This document shows positions 35,336 to 47,472 of a stretch of 64,000 nucleotides of DNA, piece after piece; within the stretch, counting starts at the first letter, position 1; the number at the start of each line of letters is the position of its first letter. Position numbers and translations under genes: made by a program. Below the pieces are notes generated by a model. The model saw only the letters and a program-made list of their open reading frames with translations. It searched no databases and was not told the origin of the DNA. The stretch is taken from NCBI GenBank assembly GCA_000697475.1, contig JNEU01001144.1:124001-188000 (forward strand). Direction: 5' to 3'. This DNA comes from Lichtheimia corymbifera B2541. Lineage: Eukaryota; Mucoromycota; Mucoromycetes; Mucorales; Lichtheimiaceae.

Positions 35336-35724
35336 TAGTGAATTTGGTAATAAACAAGATATAGTGCATTTTGTTTACAACAAGTTCCGGGACCATAAGA
35401 TTGGAGAGATGTTTAGTGTTTGCCTGCAATGGCTTTGTATCTTTCAATTTCACGTATACCTTCTCTATTCTAACTTTAAGTACATTCCGGTGTTTGGGAT
35501 GCACTATGAATTGTTAAAGTTCTTTTGCCGATTGCTCACTGAGAAAAATCTACGATCCACTTGCAGGGTCTTTGGGACACCGATGTTCATTGTTGTACTT
35601 GTAATACGTCGCGTGTGATTTCTCAGTCATCAATTTCATGTTGGGATCGTGCTAGTGCCTTTAGTAGATCACACACAGCCAACACTCTCAAGTAAAAGTA
35701 AACGGGGATAACTTATAAATTTAT
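35336..35724. other. Convergent 3' intergenic region
   Basis: Lies between the stops of the eIF2B delta and AdoMet decarboxylase genes. It is AT-rich with no gene seen and presumably carries both polyadenylation regions. Confidence 0.5.
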
Positions 35725-37246
35725 TCAAATCTTCTTGTATTGGCCAAAGACAAGATCATAGCCATCAAATTCGTAGAGAATTCTATCCTTGCGTTTGTAA
35801 CCACCAAAGCGGCCCATAGCCTCCATCATGACGCCAATGTTGCTATCATCTTCACTGCCTGCATCATCATCGCTATCGTTGTGGGAAGAGAAGTAGGTGA
35901 CGGTAAAGGTTCCAGGTTGAAAAATATCAATGACTTGGCGAATGAGCAAGCATACTGATTCGGCATCACCGTGTTGACGGCCTTTGCCTGGGTTTTTCAC
36001 GGCGTGAGAGTAAGAAGCGGGAATGGTAGTCTCAAAAGACGCGTAAGAACATTGTGGTTCTGGGGTAACATGGATCGTATAATATCCTTCATCAAGCAAT
36101 GCATTGGCTGAGTATCCACATGGTTCAAACAGGTACGAGTCGACCTTGGCATCAGGATATACTTTGGCAAGACCTGTTTCCAAATCGACACGACGACCTC
36201 CTTGCAATCCAGCTGGCTCACCAGGGCGATGATAAAAGGCTTCCATGGCTTCAGGATTGAGTTGTGTCATGAGGATCTCGATTGTTTCATCACGACGCAT
36301 AGGGATGGTGGGTGTGGTCGTGGTAGTAGCAGCTGGATACAAGAGCGATTTGGGCCATGGGATTGCAGGAAGATTCAATTCAGCAGCGGGTGTAGTCATA
36401 TACAAGTACCACTCGTCGCCGTTGGTGTCACCAACAGTGTATGCCGAGCCATGTTCTAAAAAGTTGGGTTTAGCGTCAACCTTTGTTGTGCGTGCGAAAA
36501 AAAAAGAATGGGAGCAATAGATAGTCCTCCTCATCCTTTTACTCGGAACGCGTTTTTACTTACCAAAGTGACTATCCAAATAGTTCACCTCCTCATCCCA
36601 ACTCCTGTGAGGTCCCACCTGTTTTTCAGGGAACATGAAGGACTTGCGAGAATAAAACAAGCGATAGGGCTCGTGATATCCACAGTATGACTGAGCAATC
36701 TCCAATATACGTGGCAGTGCTGAAAGCAAAGTGGTTGCGCCACATGTCTTGATCATCAATTTGTGTGGATACACAAACATCGAGGACTCACTGGAGAAGG
36801 GAACAAGGTATCGCATTCGTCAATCAACAGCTGAACTCAAGTACATGTGGGAGAGTGAGAGAGGAGTGGAGTGTAGAGAGTGAGAGAGAAAACGCGAACG
36901 CTGATTGCTGGCCGAGTTGGTCTTTTTTTTTTTTGCGTAAACGTCGCGCGTAGTATGGATGTGGATGGATGTGGATTTTGTGTATGCGGATGCCCAATTG
37001 CTAAATAGCTTACCTGAGAAGATAGGCATCCGCATGCGGATTGCGAATGATACTAAGCACGGTACACTTGACGGTGGCAAGCATGTCGTCCCACACGTGG
37101 CGTTCGATTTGACGTAGGTTGGCATTTTCATTTTTGGGAATGACAGGTGAGAACCAGATTTCAAGAAGTTTCTCGGGGCCCTCGAAGCATCCTTCTTCGG
37201 CGGAATAGTTTGCACCAGGTGCGATCATGGAGTTATCAAAGACCAT
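35725..37246 (-). CDS. SPE2: S-adenosylmethionine decarboxylase proenzyme
   Basis: Makes decarboxylated AdoMet, the aminopropyl donor for spermidine and spermine. Exons 37246..37014, 36790..36564 and 36455..35725 (396 residues, all in phase); the first intron is long for this window (223 nt). It starts [20 protein letters not shown] with [12 protein letters not shown], the family's conserved N-terminal active-site region. The self-cleavage site [20 protein letters not shown] is split by intron 1 inside the Ser codon that becomes the pyruvoyl group. Later family blocks are [49 protein letters not shown] and [19 protein letters not shown]. The leader is CAA-rich close to the start codon and carries a candidate upstream ORF. 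Confidence 0.96.
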
Positions 37247-37697
37247 TGTGATTGTTGTTGGGGTTGTTGTGGCAGTTGTTTGTTGGCGTTTGTGTTGTTT
37301 TTCAAGGGTTGTTGTTGTTGTTTTGCTGAGCGAGTTGTTGTTGTTGTTGCTGTTGTGATCAAAGGGTAATGGAAAGATTTGATCAAAGTTACTTAATAGA
37401 TTGGAAGTTGGGTATGTCAGGACCAGAAGTTCGAAAAGTGCAAACGGAAGGGCAAGCTAATCAAGTATCGGACAAGGTTATAAGAATGAGAATCAGGGCG
37501 CATAGGGGCAAAGAAGAGAATCAGTTAAAAAAGCTTTGGGTTGGGTTGTTTTCGTGTACAAGTTGAAAACGGATTTGAGTAATAGTAAAGGCTAATTCAA
37601 AGTAGCAAGGGAATTAGAGGCAAAAGCCATTCGTAAAGCAAAGACTTTTCAGTAGCAAAAGAAAAAATAAGAAAGTGGGAGAAAGAAACGATGAGTT

Positions 37698-37865
37698 TCA
37701 GCAATGCAAATGCTCGTTGGCGTGAAAACTTTTTAAAAGGGGGACACAGGAGCCCGGTGACTGTGGTACGCTATAATTAGGCAAAATACTAGCGATAATC
37801 TTTGCCGCTGCGCATGAATATGGTAACCCTGTGCCACCATCCTCGTGCGCATCGCAGCTTTTCAT
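37698..37865 (-). CDS. Candidate upstream ORF in the SPE2 leader
   Basis: A 55-codon frame from an ATG in good context (GACGCCATGA) to TGA, 451 nt before the SPE2 start codon on the same strand. It sits 16 nt after an intron-like 3' end (CTGACTCACATTTTACGCTTCAG is longer than needed; the key parts are the CTGAC branch, a pyrimidine run and CAG), so a spliced leader is plausible. The peptide has ordered-looking segments (GGTGLPYSCAAAKIIASILP then NYSVPQSPGSCVPLLK) rather than simple repeats. AdoMet decarboxylase mRNAs of mammals and plants are controlled by uORF peptides that sense polyamines; a similar role here is inference. It could instead be a small independent gene or chance. Confidence 0.4.
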   Translation of the reverse strand: MKSCDAHEDGGTGLPYSCAAAKIIASILPNYSVPQSPGSCVPLLKSFHANEHLHC

Positions 37866-38552
37866 GGCGTCCGGTGTTTCCTGAAGCGTAAAATGTGAGT
37901 CAGGTACCACTTATTACATCATGACAAGTGAAGGGTACCCGTGAAAGTTGCATTATTTCATCCTTGGATACATTTATAGACAGCTTTGGGTCATGGCAAT
38001 CGACAAAACTAGCTAGCTCAAAGTTTGCCATGTATGTACGAATCTTCCAATGATCGCTTCACACACAAGATGACCCACCATCCTTCCAATATCGATATTA
38101 TGTCCATGTCGGATGATGCAGTTCCTGCATACGACCTTCCATCGTCATCTCCTGTAATGCAATGTCGTTTTGTTGAGAGAAAGTACGGGTCCTTGATCAT
38201 CATCATTCCATTCCACTTGTGTATGTCCATCAATCAACGGTCGTTTATTATATAGATGCATTAATGGAAGTTACCAATAACATAATGAACTACTACGGAT
38301 GTATGTAAAAAGAAGAATGATAGTGTGATCCGCTATGTACATATCTCATGTGAAGGCTGCGAGACGTCATTTCATAAGCTGATATCAGCGATGGTATCAT
38401 TGGATAAAGCAAGAAGGATAATGACCACTGAACAATGGCAACGGCTGGTGTGAATATCCATGCAAGTTGTGACATTGGATGGATGTGAGAGCGGATTCAA
38501 TTTCCATTTCGGCTTGCAAGCGCGTCGCAGCAGGTCTTGTCTCTTTACCAAA
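37866..38552. promoter_or_regulatory. Divergent promoter region, SPE2 / eIF2 beta
   Basis: Region between the candidate uORF and the eIF2 beta start. It should contain the SPE2 transcription start, a probable leader intron, and the eIF2 beta promoter. No strong TATA box or other site was identified by eye. Confidence 0.4.
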
Positions 38553-39862
38553 ATGTCAGACAAAGAAAACGATCGTGTGGCCGATCCAATTGAAGACGAG
38601 GAGGTATATTAAACACCATTCAGCAGCAACAATTGAGTGCCAATCTGACTAAGGCAATGGCGATAGCTCGATTTCTCCAAGCTCAAGAAAAAGAAGAAAT
38701 CCAAAAAGAAGGTCGATTTCGATGCCGATGTCGCTGAAGATGCCCCAGCCAAAGAACAAGGTAACAGCTCTATATCCTTCTGTGTATTGTATGTTTACTT
38801 AATGTATGCAATGATAGATAACGAGGCTGAGGAAGAAGCTGATCCAGATGCCATGTTTGCCGACTTGAAGAAAAAGAAAAAGAAGAAATCCAAAAGCTTG
38901 CCGGTAAAGACAATCACATGTTATCTTGTCTATGGAAGAAGAAGAATACTTAGGTGACTTTTATAGGAGGATGAAGAAGGTGCTGCTGCCGCTCCTGAAG
39001 CCAATGAAGAAGAGCCTGACTTTGGTGCCATGAAGAAGAAGAAAAAGAAGAAAAAGAATATGGCCGAATTTGAAGCAGAGCTTGCTGAACAAGAAGGCGA
39101 GGATCAAGATGAGAAGAAGGGTGATGTCAAGGAGAAGAAGGATGAGGCATGGCTCAACAGTGACAGAGATTACCATTATGATGAGGTATGTGATCACAGT
39201 GGATCAGATCAGGTGCTATGGCATTTATCATGCAGATGACTAACCTTGCGACCATCACAGCTGCTCTCTCGTGTGTTCAAAATTTTACGCCAAAACAACC
39301 CAGAACTCGCTGGTGAAAAGAAACGCTACACCATCGTACCTCCTTCTATCCATCGTGACGGCAGCAAAAAGACCGTCTTCTCCAATGTTGCTGATATTTG
39401 CAAGCGGTAAGTGGGGTGGGGACTGTGTGCTATGGAGGAAATTGGTGGAGGATACAGGTGTACTAATACGCTTGCTTATTACTAGACTTCATCGTCAACC
39501 TGAACACGTCATTCAGTTTTTGTTTGCAGAATTGGGTACCACTGGTTCAGTCGATGGCTCACAACAGCTTGTGATCAAGGGTCGATGGCAGCAAAAGCAA
39601 ATTGAAAATGTCTTGCGCCGCTATATCGGTAAGGGATCATATGGGGAAGGAATCATAGCACATGTTGGATGCTGACACAATCATTTTATCAGTGGAATAC
39701 GTGACCTGCAAGACTTGCAAGAGCCCAGACACAATCTTGTCCAAAGACAACCGCTTGTACTTTGTCCAGTGTGAATCTTGTGGTTCCACCCGCTCCGTAT
39801 CCGCTATCAAGACTGGTTTCAAGGCACAAACCAAGGAAGATAGACGAGCACTTCGAGCATAA
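38553..39862 (+). CDS. SUI3: Translation initiation factor eIF2 subunit beta
   Basis: Part of the eIF2-GTP-Met-tRNAi ternary complex; its Lys boxes bind eIF5 and eIF2B. It begins [17 protein letters not shown] and is split into about seven exons (first junction 38603/38667). The N-terminal half has three polylysine blocks ([30 protein letters not shown]) in acidic surroundings, as in other eukaryotic eIF2 beta. The C-terminal core has the alpha-beta domain ([57 protein letters not shown]) and a C2-C2 zinc ribbon ([15 protein letters not shown] ... FVQCESCGS). It ends with [10 protein letters not shown]. Confidence 0.95.
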
Positions 39863-40255
39863 TTTTTTTCTTTCTTCGCTTTTTGAATATATTTGTCTGT
39901 TTGTAAATGCATAATCGATGATGGATTGGATGGATGCTACGGTTGTTTGATGATCTGAGCAAGTATGGTCGGATATTCCGAGTTGATTGGGTGGTTAAGT
40001 TTTGCATCGTGCAGATCTGTTTTCACTGCATGCATGATTGCACTACTTTGGGTATAACTGAGAATCAAAGGTGCTGATGGCCATCATTATGCGGAAGAAA
40101 TCAAAACCCAATTGCATGCTCTTTTGTAATCTGCCTGTGTAGCTATTAACACAGAAAGCCACCTGATTATGATACGGGTGTACGTCAAAAAAGACCATTG
40201 TGTAAAAAGTACGTAAGAATTACTATTATTGTTGATGATGTGTAAATAAAAAGAA
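39863..40255. other. Convergent 3' intergenic region
   Basis: Between the stops of eIF2 beta and the four-pass membrane protein. AT-rich, no gene seen. Confidence 0.5.
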
Positions 40256-41171
40256 CTAATTGCGACTGCGAATACATGACAATCCCCCAAAGACATCCCA
40301 AAGAGCGTGGATCACATATGTTACAAACAGCGATACAAGGAAAAACAAGCCGGTGTTGAAAAAGTTGCACCTACCCAAAGCAAAGGTTATTAGCTCGGAA
40401 CGCGTACTATATTATTTATAGTCTTAAAGAGCTTACCAGCCATCATAGCCACCCGGCGGGCATTGGTACAATGCAAATTGGTAAAAGGCACCCACACCGA
40501 ATAAAGCAGCAAAAAATGCATCGAGAAGAAAAGAAATAGGGCGTTTGACCTTGCCGCCTTTGCCGAAACGTCGCGTCAGGTAAACGTAGATCGTAAAAAG
40601 AGAAAACAGGAACGAAAGCCAATCAATCACGTATACATAGTAAAGCAATCCTTTCTTGGAGAATGGCATGTCTTGACCAGAGTACTGTTGTTGGTGGTGT
40701 ATGTGTGTCACAGTAAATAAAAACACGTATAAACAACGGCGTTGTGCATCTTTGTAGATGTATACTTACAGGCGTGGCACCCACTTGAAATCCAAATGCC
40801 CCGATGGCAGCGATCAACTGCCAGAAGCGAAGTAACAACCTTGCTTTGCTCGGCTTATGCCATTCTTCAGGCTGTTGTGATGTCTCCTTGATTGGCGGTG
40901 TCATTTCTTGTGGTGGGATGTCAATGCTTGCACCCCGTGTGTGCATTTGATTGGGATCCGGTGTAGCGGTTTTTGATCCTGTTGGTGAAGATGGATCATT
41001 GTGAGGTGTTGGTGGTTGTTCAGTTTTTTCAGATATCCCTCCATTTGCCGTGTCATTTGGATGATCAGCAGCATTATGCACTGGATTCTCAGCTGGATCT
41101 TCCGAGGTATCCCATGCATTCACCACAGGTGCATCTGGCTGTTTTTTCTCTTTTCGAAAGGGAAGACGCAT
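40256..41171 (-). CDS. Four-pass membrane protein, MARVEL-like
   Basis: Exons 41171..40770, 40684..40437 and 40370..40256, all in phase, 254 residues. The first ~105 residues are hydrophilic and disordered (Asp, Pro, Thr and Gln rich), then four hydrophobic segments: about 112-132 (LLLRFWQLIAAIGAFGFQVG), 146-170, 183-205 (ISFLLDAFFAALFGVGAFYQ) and 222-244 (GLFFLVSLFVTYVIHALWDV). This spacing, the RxxQ/RFWQL start of the first segment and the Asp before the third resemble MARVEL-type proteins such as fungal Nce102-like factors, which organise plasma-membrane domains. The assignment rests on topology, not a diagnostic motif. It is divergent from the alkaline phosphatase gene by about 195 bp. 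Confidence 0.65.
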
Positions 41172-41365
41172 ATGTGTATGTGTTGATGGAGAGAAAGAAA
41201 AAGATGATGAATGCGTGTTTGCCGCTCAATCGATCAAATAAAGTCTAGGTATGAAATTTAGGGGGGTGGAGATGTGAGAGGGATCACGCAATGACCCCCA
41301 CCCACTAACTGCTCTTTTATCCCTGGCTTCTCTTTTACTCCTATTGTCCCACCAACCCTGCTTTT

Positions 41366-43473
41366 ATGGTCAACACCGCCAATCAACCCAGCTACAGTAC
41401 TATACCACTATTAAACAATGATATCGAGCCAATTGCTGTCAGCACTAGACGTCGTAGCAAGGTATGCATAAGCAATTCCTTGCAGCGTCAATAGCCAGAG
41501 CATATCAGATACTCACCATGCACCGCTAAATACATTCAGCTGTCTCGTGTTTTAACGGCAACAGTGCTATTCGCTATTGGATCAGTGCTCGTTGTGGCAA
41601 TTGTAGCCCAAGTAACCCGCTCAAAGCCAGGTATGGTTGTAACGTTTCATGCAGCCATGGAGATAGATTACTTAAAAGCATCCTTAACGCATTTAGCTGC
41701 ACGTCAACGCAACGTGATCTTGATGATTAGCGATGGATTTGGACCTGCGTCGGAAACATATGCCCGTCAATATCATATGTGGCGAGAGCAATTACCACCT
41801 TCCTTTATGCTCCCACTTGACCACATCCATGCTGGTCAGAGTCGCACACAAAGCTCATCAAGCCTAATCACTGATAGTGCTGCTGGTGCTACAGGTGAGC
41901 ACATTAGTGAATCAAATATTCCGATGTTGCATTAAGCTGACAGCAAATTTCGTTTGCTTTGTAAGCCTTTTCTTGTGGTTTGAAGACTTACAATGGTGCT
42001 ATTGGTGGTATAAAAGAGAAAATTACCGAGCATTTGAATGTGTGCGTGTATTGAATCATCATGCTTTTATTATGTACATAGTTGATCCTCAAAAACGACC
42101 ATGCGGCACAGTGCTCGAATCAGCCAAGATACGCCATGGCATGTTGACAGGCCTAGTAGCCACATCTCGTATTACACATGCAACTCCTGCAGCTTTTTCA
42201 GCTCACGTTGCTTGGCGTAATGAAGAGAATGAGATCGCTGAACAACAAATAGGATACAATCCTTTGGGTCGTACCGTCGATCTCATGTTTGGTGGAGGTA
42301 TTTGTGAGTTTCTTCCAAATACTACAGAAAATAGCTGTAGAGAAGACAACCGTGATTTGTTTGCCGAAGCTAAAGAACACTTTGGATGGACTGTGAAGCT
42401 CTCTCGCGATGAATTCGACGCCTTTAATCCTAATGATGTCTCTTTGCCACTCATGGCATTATTTGCACCCAGTGTAATGTGATAACATAGAGTGGATGAT
42501 GGTTGGGTTAATCAAGCATCACTAATGAATATATGATATGTTCATAGCACATGAATTACGAATTGGACCGGGATCCCACTACGCAGCCATCGCTCAAGGA
42601 TATGACAGAAAAGGCTCTGATCACGCTCAACTCGGCTTCACAAAAGAATGGAAAGGGTTTCTTTTTGATGGTAGAAGGCAGCCGTATAGATATGGCCTCT
42701 CACTCGTATGCTAGCAAAATTATGGCTTCACATTTCACTCATACTGACATGTGGCTTTTGATATATAGCAATGATCCTGCTACGCATTTTTATGACATAT
42801 GGGAATATCAACAAACAATCAATTCTGTGCTAAAATTTGTCGAGGATCATCCTGATACGGTGCTCATCTCCACCAGTGATCACGAAACTGGAGGTCTTAC
42901 TATTGGGCGACAAGTGACGGATGAATATCCAGAATACAAATGGTAATCATCATAGATGGATCCTGGAAGAAAATCGACCTTTACATGTATTCATAATGGT
43001 ACAGGGAGCCTCAAGTTATCAGCCGTGTACGCAATTCTAGCGAGGTGTTGGCCCGTGCATGGGATGCCGCAGAGCAAGATCAGGTGGATTATCTAGTAGA
43101 CGAAATCATTGGCAAAGGATTAGGAATCTCGGATCCAAGCGACAAGGAAATTGATAAGCTAGTTACATGGAAGAAGACCAGCAAAGATGTCCTTGCTTTA
43201 GAATACATTTTGGGTGACATGGTCAGTCGACGTGCTGAAATTGGTGTAAGTACAAACCTCCCTTGTGTTTAATGCAAATGCCGTGTCTCATGCAAATTCA
43301 AGTGGACCACCCATGGCCATACAGCTGTTGATGTAAACCTGTATGCGTTTGGAAAAGGCACCAAACGTCTTAGGGGAAGTCATGAAAACACCGACATCAA
43401 CGAGTTCATTGTTGACTATCTGGATCTGGACCTAGGCCAAGCTACTGGAGAACTCAATAGAAAATTACCTTGA
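41366..43473 (+). CDS. PHO8: Alkaline phosphatase, vacuolar Pho8-like
   Basis: Zn/Mg-dependent phosphomonoesterase of the vacuole. A short cytosolic N terminus (MVNTANQPSYSTIPLLNNDI, then STRRRSK) precedes one signal-anchor helix (VLFAIGSVLVVAIVAQV), the type II topology of yeast Pho8. Catalytic blocks: VILMISDGFGPASE (metal ligand Asp), LITDSAAGATA (nucleophile Ser), LMFGGG, MVEGSRIDMASHS, ISTSDHETGGLTIGR and WTTHGHTAVDVNLYAFGKG with SHENTDINEFI. About nine exons with introns of 50-70 nt; stop at 43473. Internal junctions near 41890-42000 are short and were placed only roughly. All metal- and phosphate-binding motifs look intact. Confidence 0.92.
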
Positions 43474-43684
43474 TCCCTGTAGCAGCTAAAATAGTTGTTG
43501 TCGTTTTTTTTCCATACTGCACTTTGATCGCTACGTGAGCAATAAAACAGGCTAAAAGTGTTCTACGCTTGCTAGAATGGTTTATTTGTTGTATATCATG
43601 ATGGCAGCCTTTCAATCAAGATGACATAAAGAAAGCGGAAAACCGGTACAATGAAGGGGGGGATGATCAAGAGTATCCTAATTC

Positions 43685-44734
<1,050 letters not shown>

Positions 44735-45961
44735 TGCAAGAACGGAAGGTTGTGTATGTGTAGATATGGAAGGAAAGGGTTGTGTGAAAGAAAAAGAAAT
44801 TCCGGCTGAATTGGTGGGTTGTCCTGCAAGGCTTTGGATCAGCTAAGACAGCATTTTCTTATCGCTTGTAGCGTGGCCATCAATCATCTATTTCCCTGCA
44901 TATGATACATATCAACGATATCCTCAGATGTGGTCAAAGGAGCATTCGTCAATACCATGGGATCAACGCTATGCGGAAAAATACCAGCCCAACCCTTGAC
45001 AGTAAAAGATGAAATGTACGTGTGCATGATTATGCGGTGCCACTTGCCACGATTTCCATAGGTATCTCGCTCTTCAACCTTATAGGAACAGGACTCTCTA
45101 CCCCTCTTTGTTTAACACCCTGTATATCCACTTTTGAAGGGGCTCGTAGTTAGCAGGATTTATGCGCTCAGCAGGAGAACACAATAAAAACCAATATATC
45201 CCTTCTTCCGTCATCACGCTAGAGGTGTTGGTGAGTCGAGGACTTGATAGTATATTATACAGCTTGCCAACCTAATAAATCTGCAGAATTCAGAGTCAAT
45301 GGGATGATAATGTGAGGGCATCTTTGCAAAATGCGCTGTTTTGCAATCAAGCCGAGTGGCGGATTCCTTGCTTGATTTAGTAACCCGCATGGCAAAAGCT
45401 TATAAGTTATGTATGTTAATTAGGAAGCTAAAACCTGTATCAGTGTATATACCATACAATGAAAAAAGGTAGGCAATTATGACCAATATCCCTATTAGTC
45501 CTGTATTTTCTATTACGAACGCCATCATCAGCTATTATTGTTTTATATGTTGTCGGTTGTTAAGGTATTGCTTCGTGTCGTTATGGATGGGAGAAGGAGT
45601 GTGAATTACGTGTTGTATCTTAAGTTGGGATGATCGTCAACAAAGGTTTGGATGGCAGGGACCATCGTGTGAAAGGGGAAAAAAGTGAATGAATGAAGGA
45701 GTGTGGCAGAAAGAGAGAGAGCGTCGTTGTTGATATTTGGTTGTTTCTCCCTTACAGCTTGTACGCCCCCAACATACGGATTTCATGCCGACGACTCAAT
45801 TTTTGTCCCACCCTTTGATCATACATCATTATGCAACAACAAGCTTTTTCAGATTTAGATCATCCTTAGCGTTTCAATAGTGATCAACAGGAGGAAAACA
45901 AGATTATTTGCCATACATGATGACCCCAATTAGTACTACTATATTTGGTGTTGAATTATGT
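44735..45961. other. 1.2-kb intergenic region
   Basis: Contains the YPT7 promoter side and the 3' region of the phosphatase gene, both read on the minus strand. No coding segment, tRNA or repeat was recognised. Confidence 0.4.
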
Positions 45962-47095
45962 CTAGCAAATAGGGAACAACGAGTGCAAAAAAAGGGGGCT
46001 CATTGGCGTGGAAGGTTCATTCGGCACTAAATTTAAACAAGGCTTTGTTGAAGAAGAAGAGGAGGTGGTGGAGGAGTTGATGGTGGTGGTGGATGTAGTA
46101 TGATGTCGCTGTCGGTGTTGACTAAACACGACGTACATGCTAGCACATGCAATGAGGATCACAAGACATGCTGAGTCGTTTATCGTCACAGATGTTCGTG
46201 CAGGAGGTGGTGTTTGTGCAGGCACAGACACTTCTGCAGGTGATTTAGGTGCTGGTATGGGTAGTGGTGGTGCTGGTAGCTCATGGTCAAATAAACGACG
46301 GTGTCTAGCTGGGCAACGAAAGCTAGCCGCACGCGGCCTGCTCATATTGTTATTGTTGCTATTGGAAGAACTGAAACTTTTCTTTCGAATCATGCTGTTA
46401 GCATTGACGGATCCCGATCGACGTACGCGTGTTGAGTTGTTGTTGTTGGTCGAAATACCATTACGACGTGGTGAAGAAAGTGTCTCAAATTCACTCAATT
46501 GATAAAGGAGTTCCATGTTAGGACGAATGGCTGGTGCACGCTCTCGTACAAAGTCATACGCTTCCCACAAGCTAAGCTTTTTCTTGCCAACAGGGTTGCT
46601 GTTGTTGTTGTTGCGTGTCAGTTGCTGTTGTCGTGAGAGATGCAAAATGTATGCAATCACTAATGCAGCCGATCTTTCCACCCCCGATTGACAGTGAACT
46701 AACACAGTGGTGTTGGTGTGATGTGCTGTTTCAAGTACACGGATGGCTTTGTGAAATTCACGGCGTGCAAGGTTGTTTTGTGTATGTGTCCAACGCAAAT
46801 GATGGTATCGGATGCTTCTTGTTGAGCTCACGGGTCGTTCAATTTCTTGGGCAACATTGAGAATGCATGAAATACCAAGACGATCCAACATTTCTGGGCA
46901 CTGTGCATTATGGCAGGCACCTAAAAATAAGTTGGGCAATATCTGTGCTGGACCATGTTCATAGTGCGACACATGTTGTGGTTCTTGTGATGGTGGGCCT
47001 GCTGTTGTAGTATTTTGCTTTGGCTTATTGGAAAGTGATAGTGATAGTGACAGATTCTTGTGATTCTTGGAAAATGGATTTTTTGGTTGGACCAT
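45962..47095 (-). CDS. Dual-specificity protein phosphatase with C-terminal membrane segment
   Basis: Single exon, 377 residues. The catalytic domain (about residues 48-210) opens with QILPNLFLGACHNAQCPEML, has ILNVAQEIERP and the P-loop VHCQSGVERSAALVIAYIL (HCx5R with Cys nucleophile), and ends with SLWEAYDFVRERAPAIRPN, all as in MAP-kinase phosphatases. The general acid Asp would be expected before the P-loop, within the HHLRWTHTQNN region, where I see no clear Asp. Beyond it lies a Ser/Asn/Arg-rich linker and one hydrophobic segment (ACLVILIACASMYVVF, about 310-325) followed by a basic His/Arg and then Ser/Thr-rich tail, which suggests membrane anchoring. MAPK targeting is inferred. Confidence 0.85.
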   Translation of the reverse strand: MVQPKNPFSKNHKNLSLSLSLSNKPKQNTTTAGPPSQEPQHVSHYEHGPAQILPNLFLGACHNAQCPEMLDRLGISCILNVAQEIERPVSSTRSIRYHHLRWTHTQNNLARREFHKAIRVLETAHHTNTTVLVHCQSGVERSAALVIAYILHLSRQQQLTRNNNNSNPVGKKKLSLWEAYDFVRERAPAIRPNMELLYQLSEFETLSSPRRNGISTNNNNSTRVRRSGSVNANSMIRKKSFSSSNSNNNNMSRPRAASFRCPARHRRLFDHELPAPPLPIPAPKSPAEVSVPAQTPPPARTSVTINDSACLVILIACASMYVVFSQHRQRHHTTSTTTINSSTTSSSSSTKPCLNLVPNEPSTPMSPLFLHSLFPIC

Positions 47096-47472
47096 GCGTG
47101 ATGAAGGAGTAAAAAAGAGGGAAAGAAAAAAGAAAGAAACAAGTGTGTAAATGGCAAGGGGCCAATGTAACTTTTATTTAGCGAGAATGGATTGTTCTAT
47201 AAAGAGCGACGATGAGAAAGGGGGGGTGCGAGTGTGGGTGAGTGAGTGAGTGAGTGAGTGAGAAATGCCATAGCGTATGATACGTTCAAAAGGCATCCTG
47301 ATAAATGAGCTGCATGACAGGGGGACATATGAACAGCAGGCTTTAGCTTTCTTTCTTAAACTTATTATTCAACATTATGATTGATCTCCTTTAAAGAATA
47401 CAGATATTTATTTTTTTGTATACAACACGCAATGATCCCACACAAACGGCTCTAGAGAGTGAAAAACAACGC
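47096..47472. other. Intergenic, promoter of phosphatase gene
   Basis: Minus-strand genes on both sides. Includes a GAGT tetranucleotide microsatellite at about 47238-47262 (six or so repeats). Confidence 0.5.
47238..47262 (+). repeat. GAGT tetranucleotide microsatellite
   Basis: Six uninterrupted GTGA/GAGT periods next to a G-run, in the upstream region of the dual-specificity phosphatase gene. Confidence 0.85.

Noticed and set aside
35130..35618. Long plus frame running past the end of eIF2B delta
   Set aside because: It is the eIF2B exon read through its donor into intron and 3' sequence; the spliced ending [13 protein letters not shown] fits the family.
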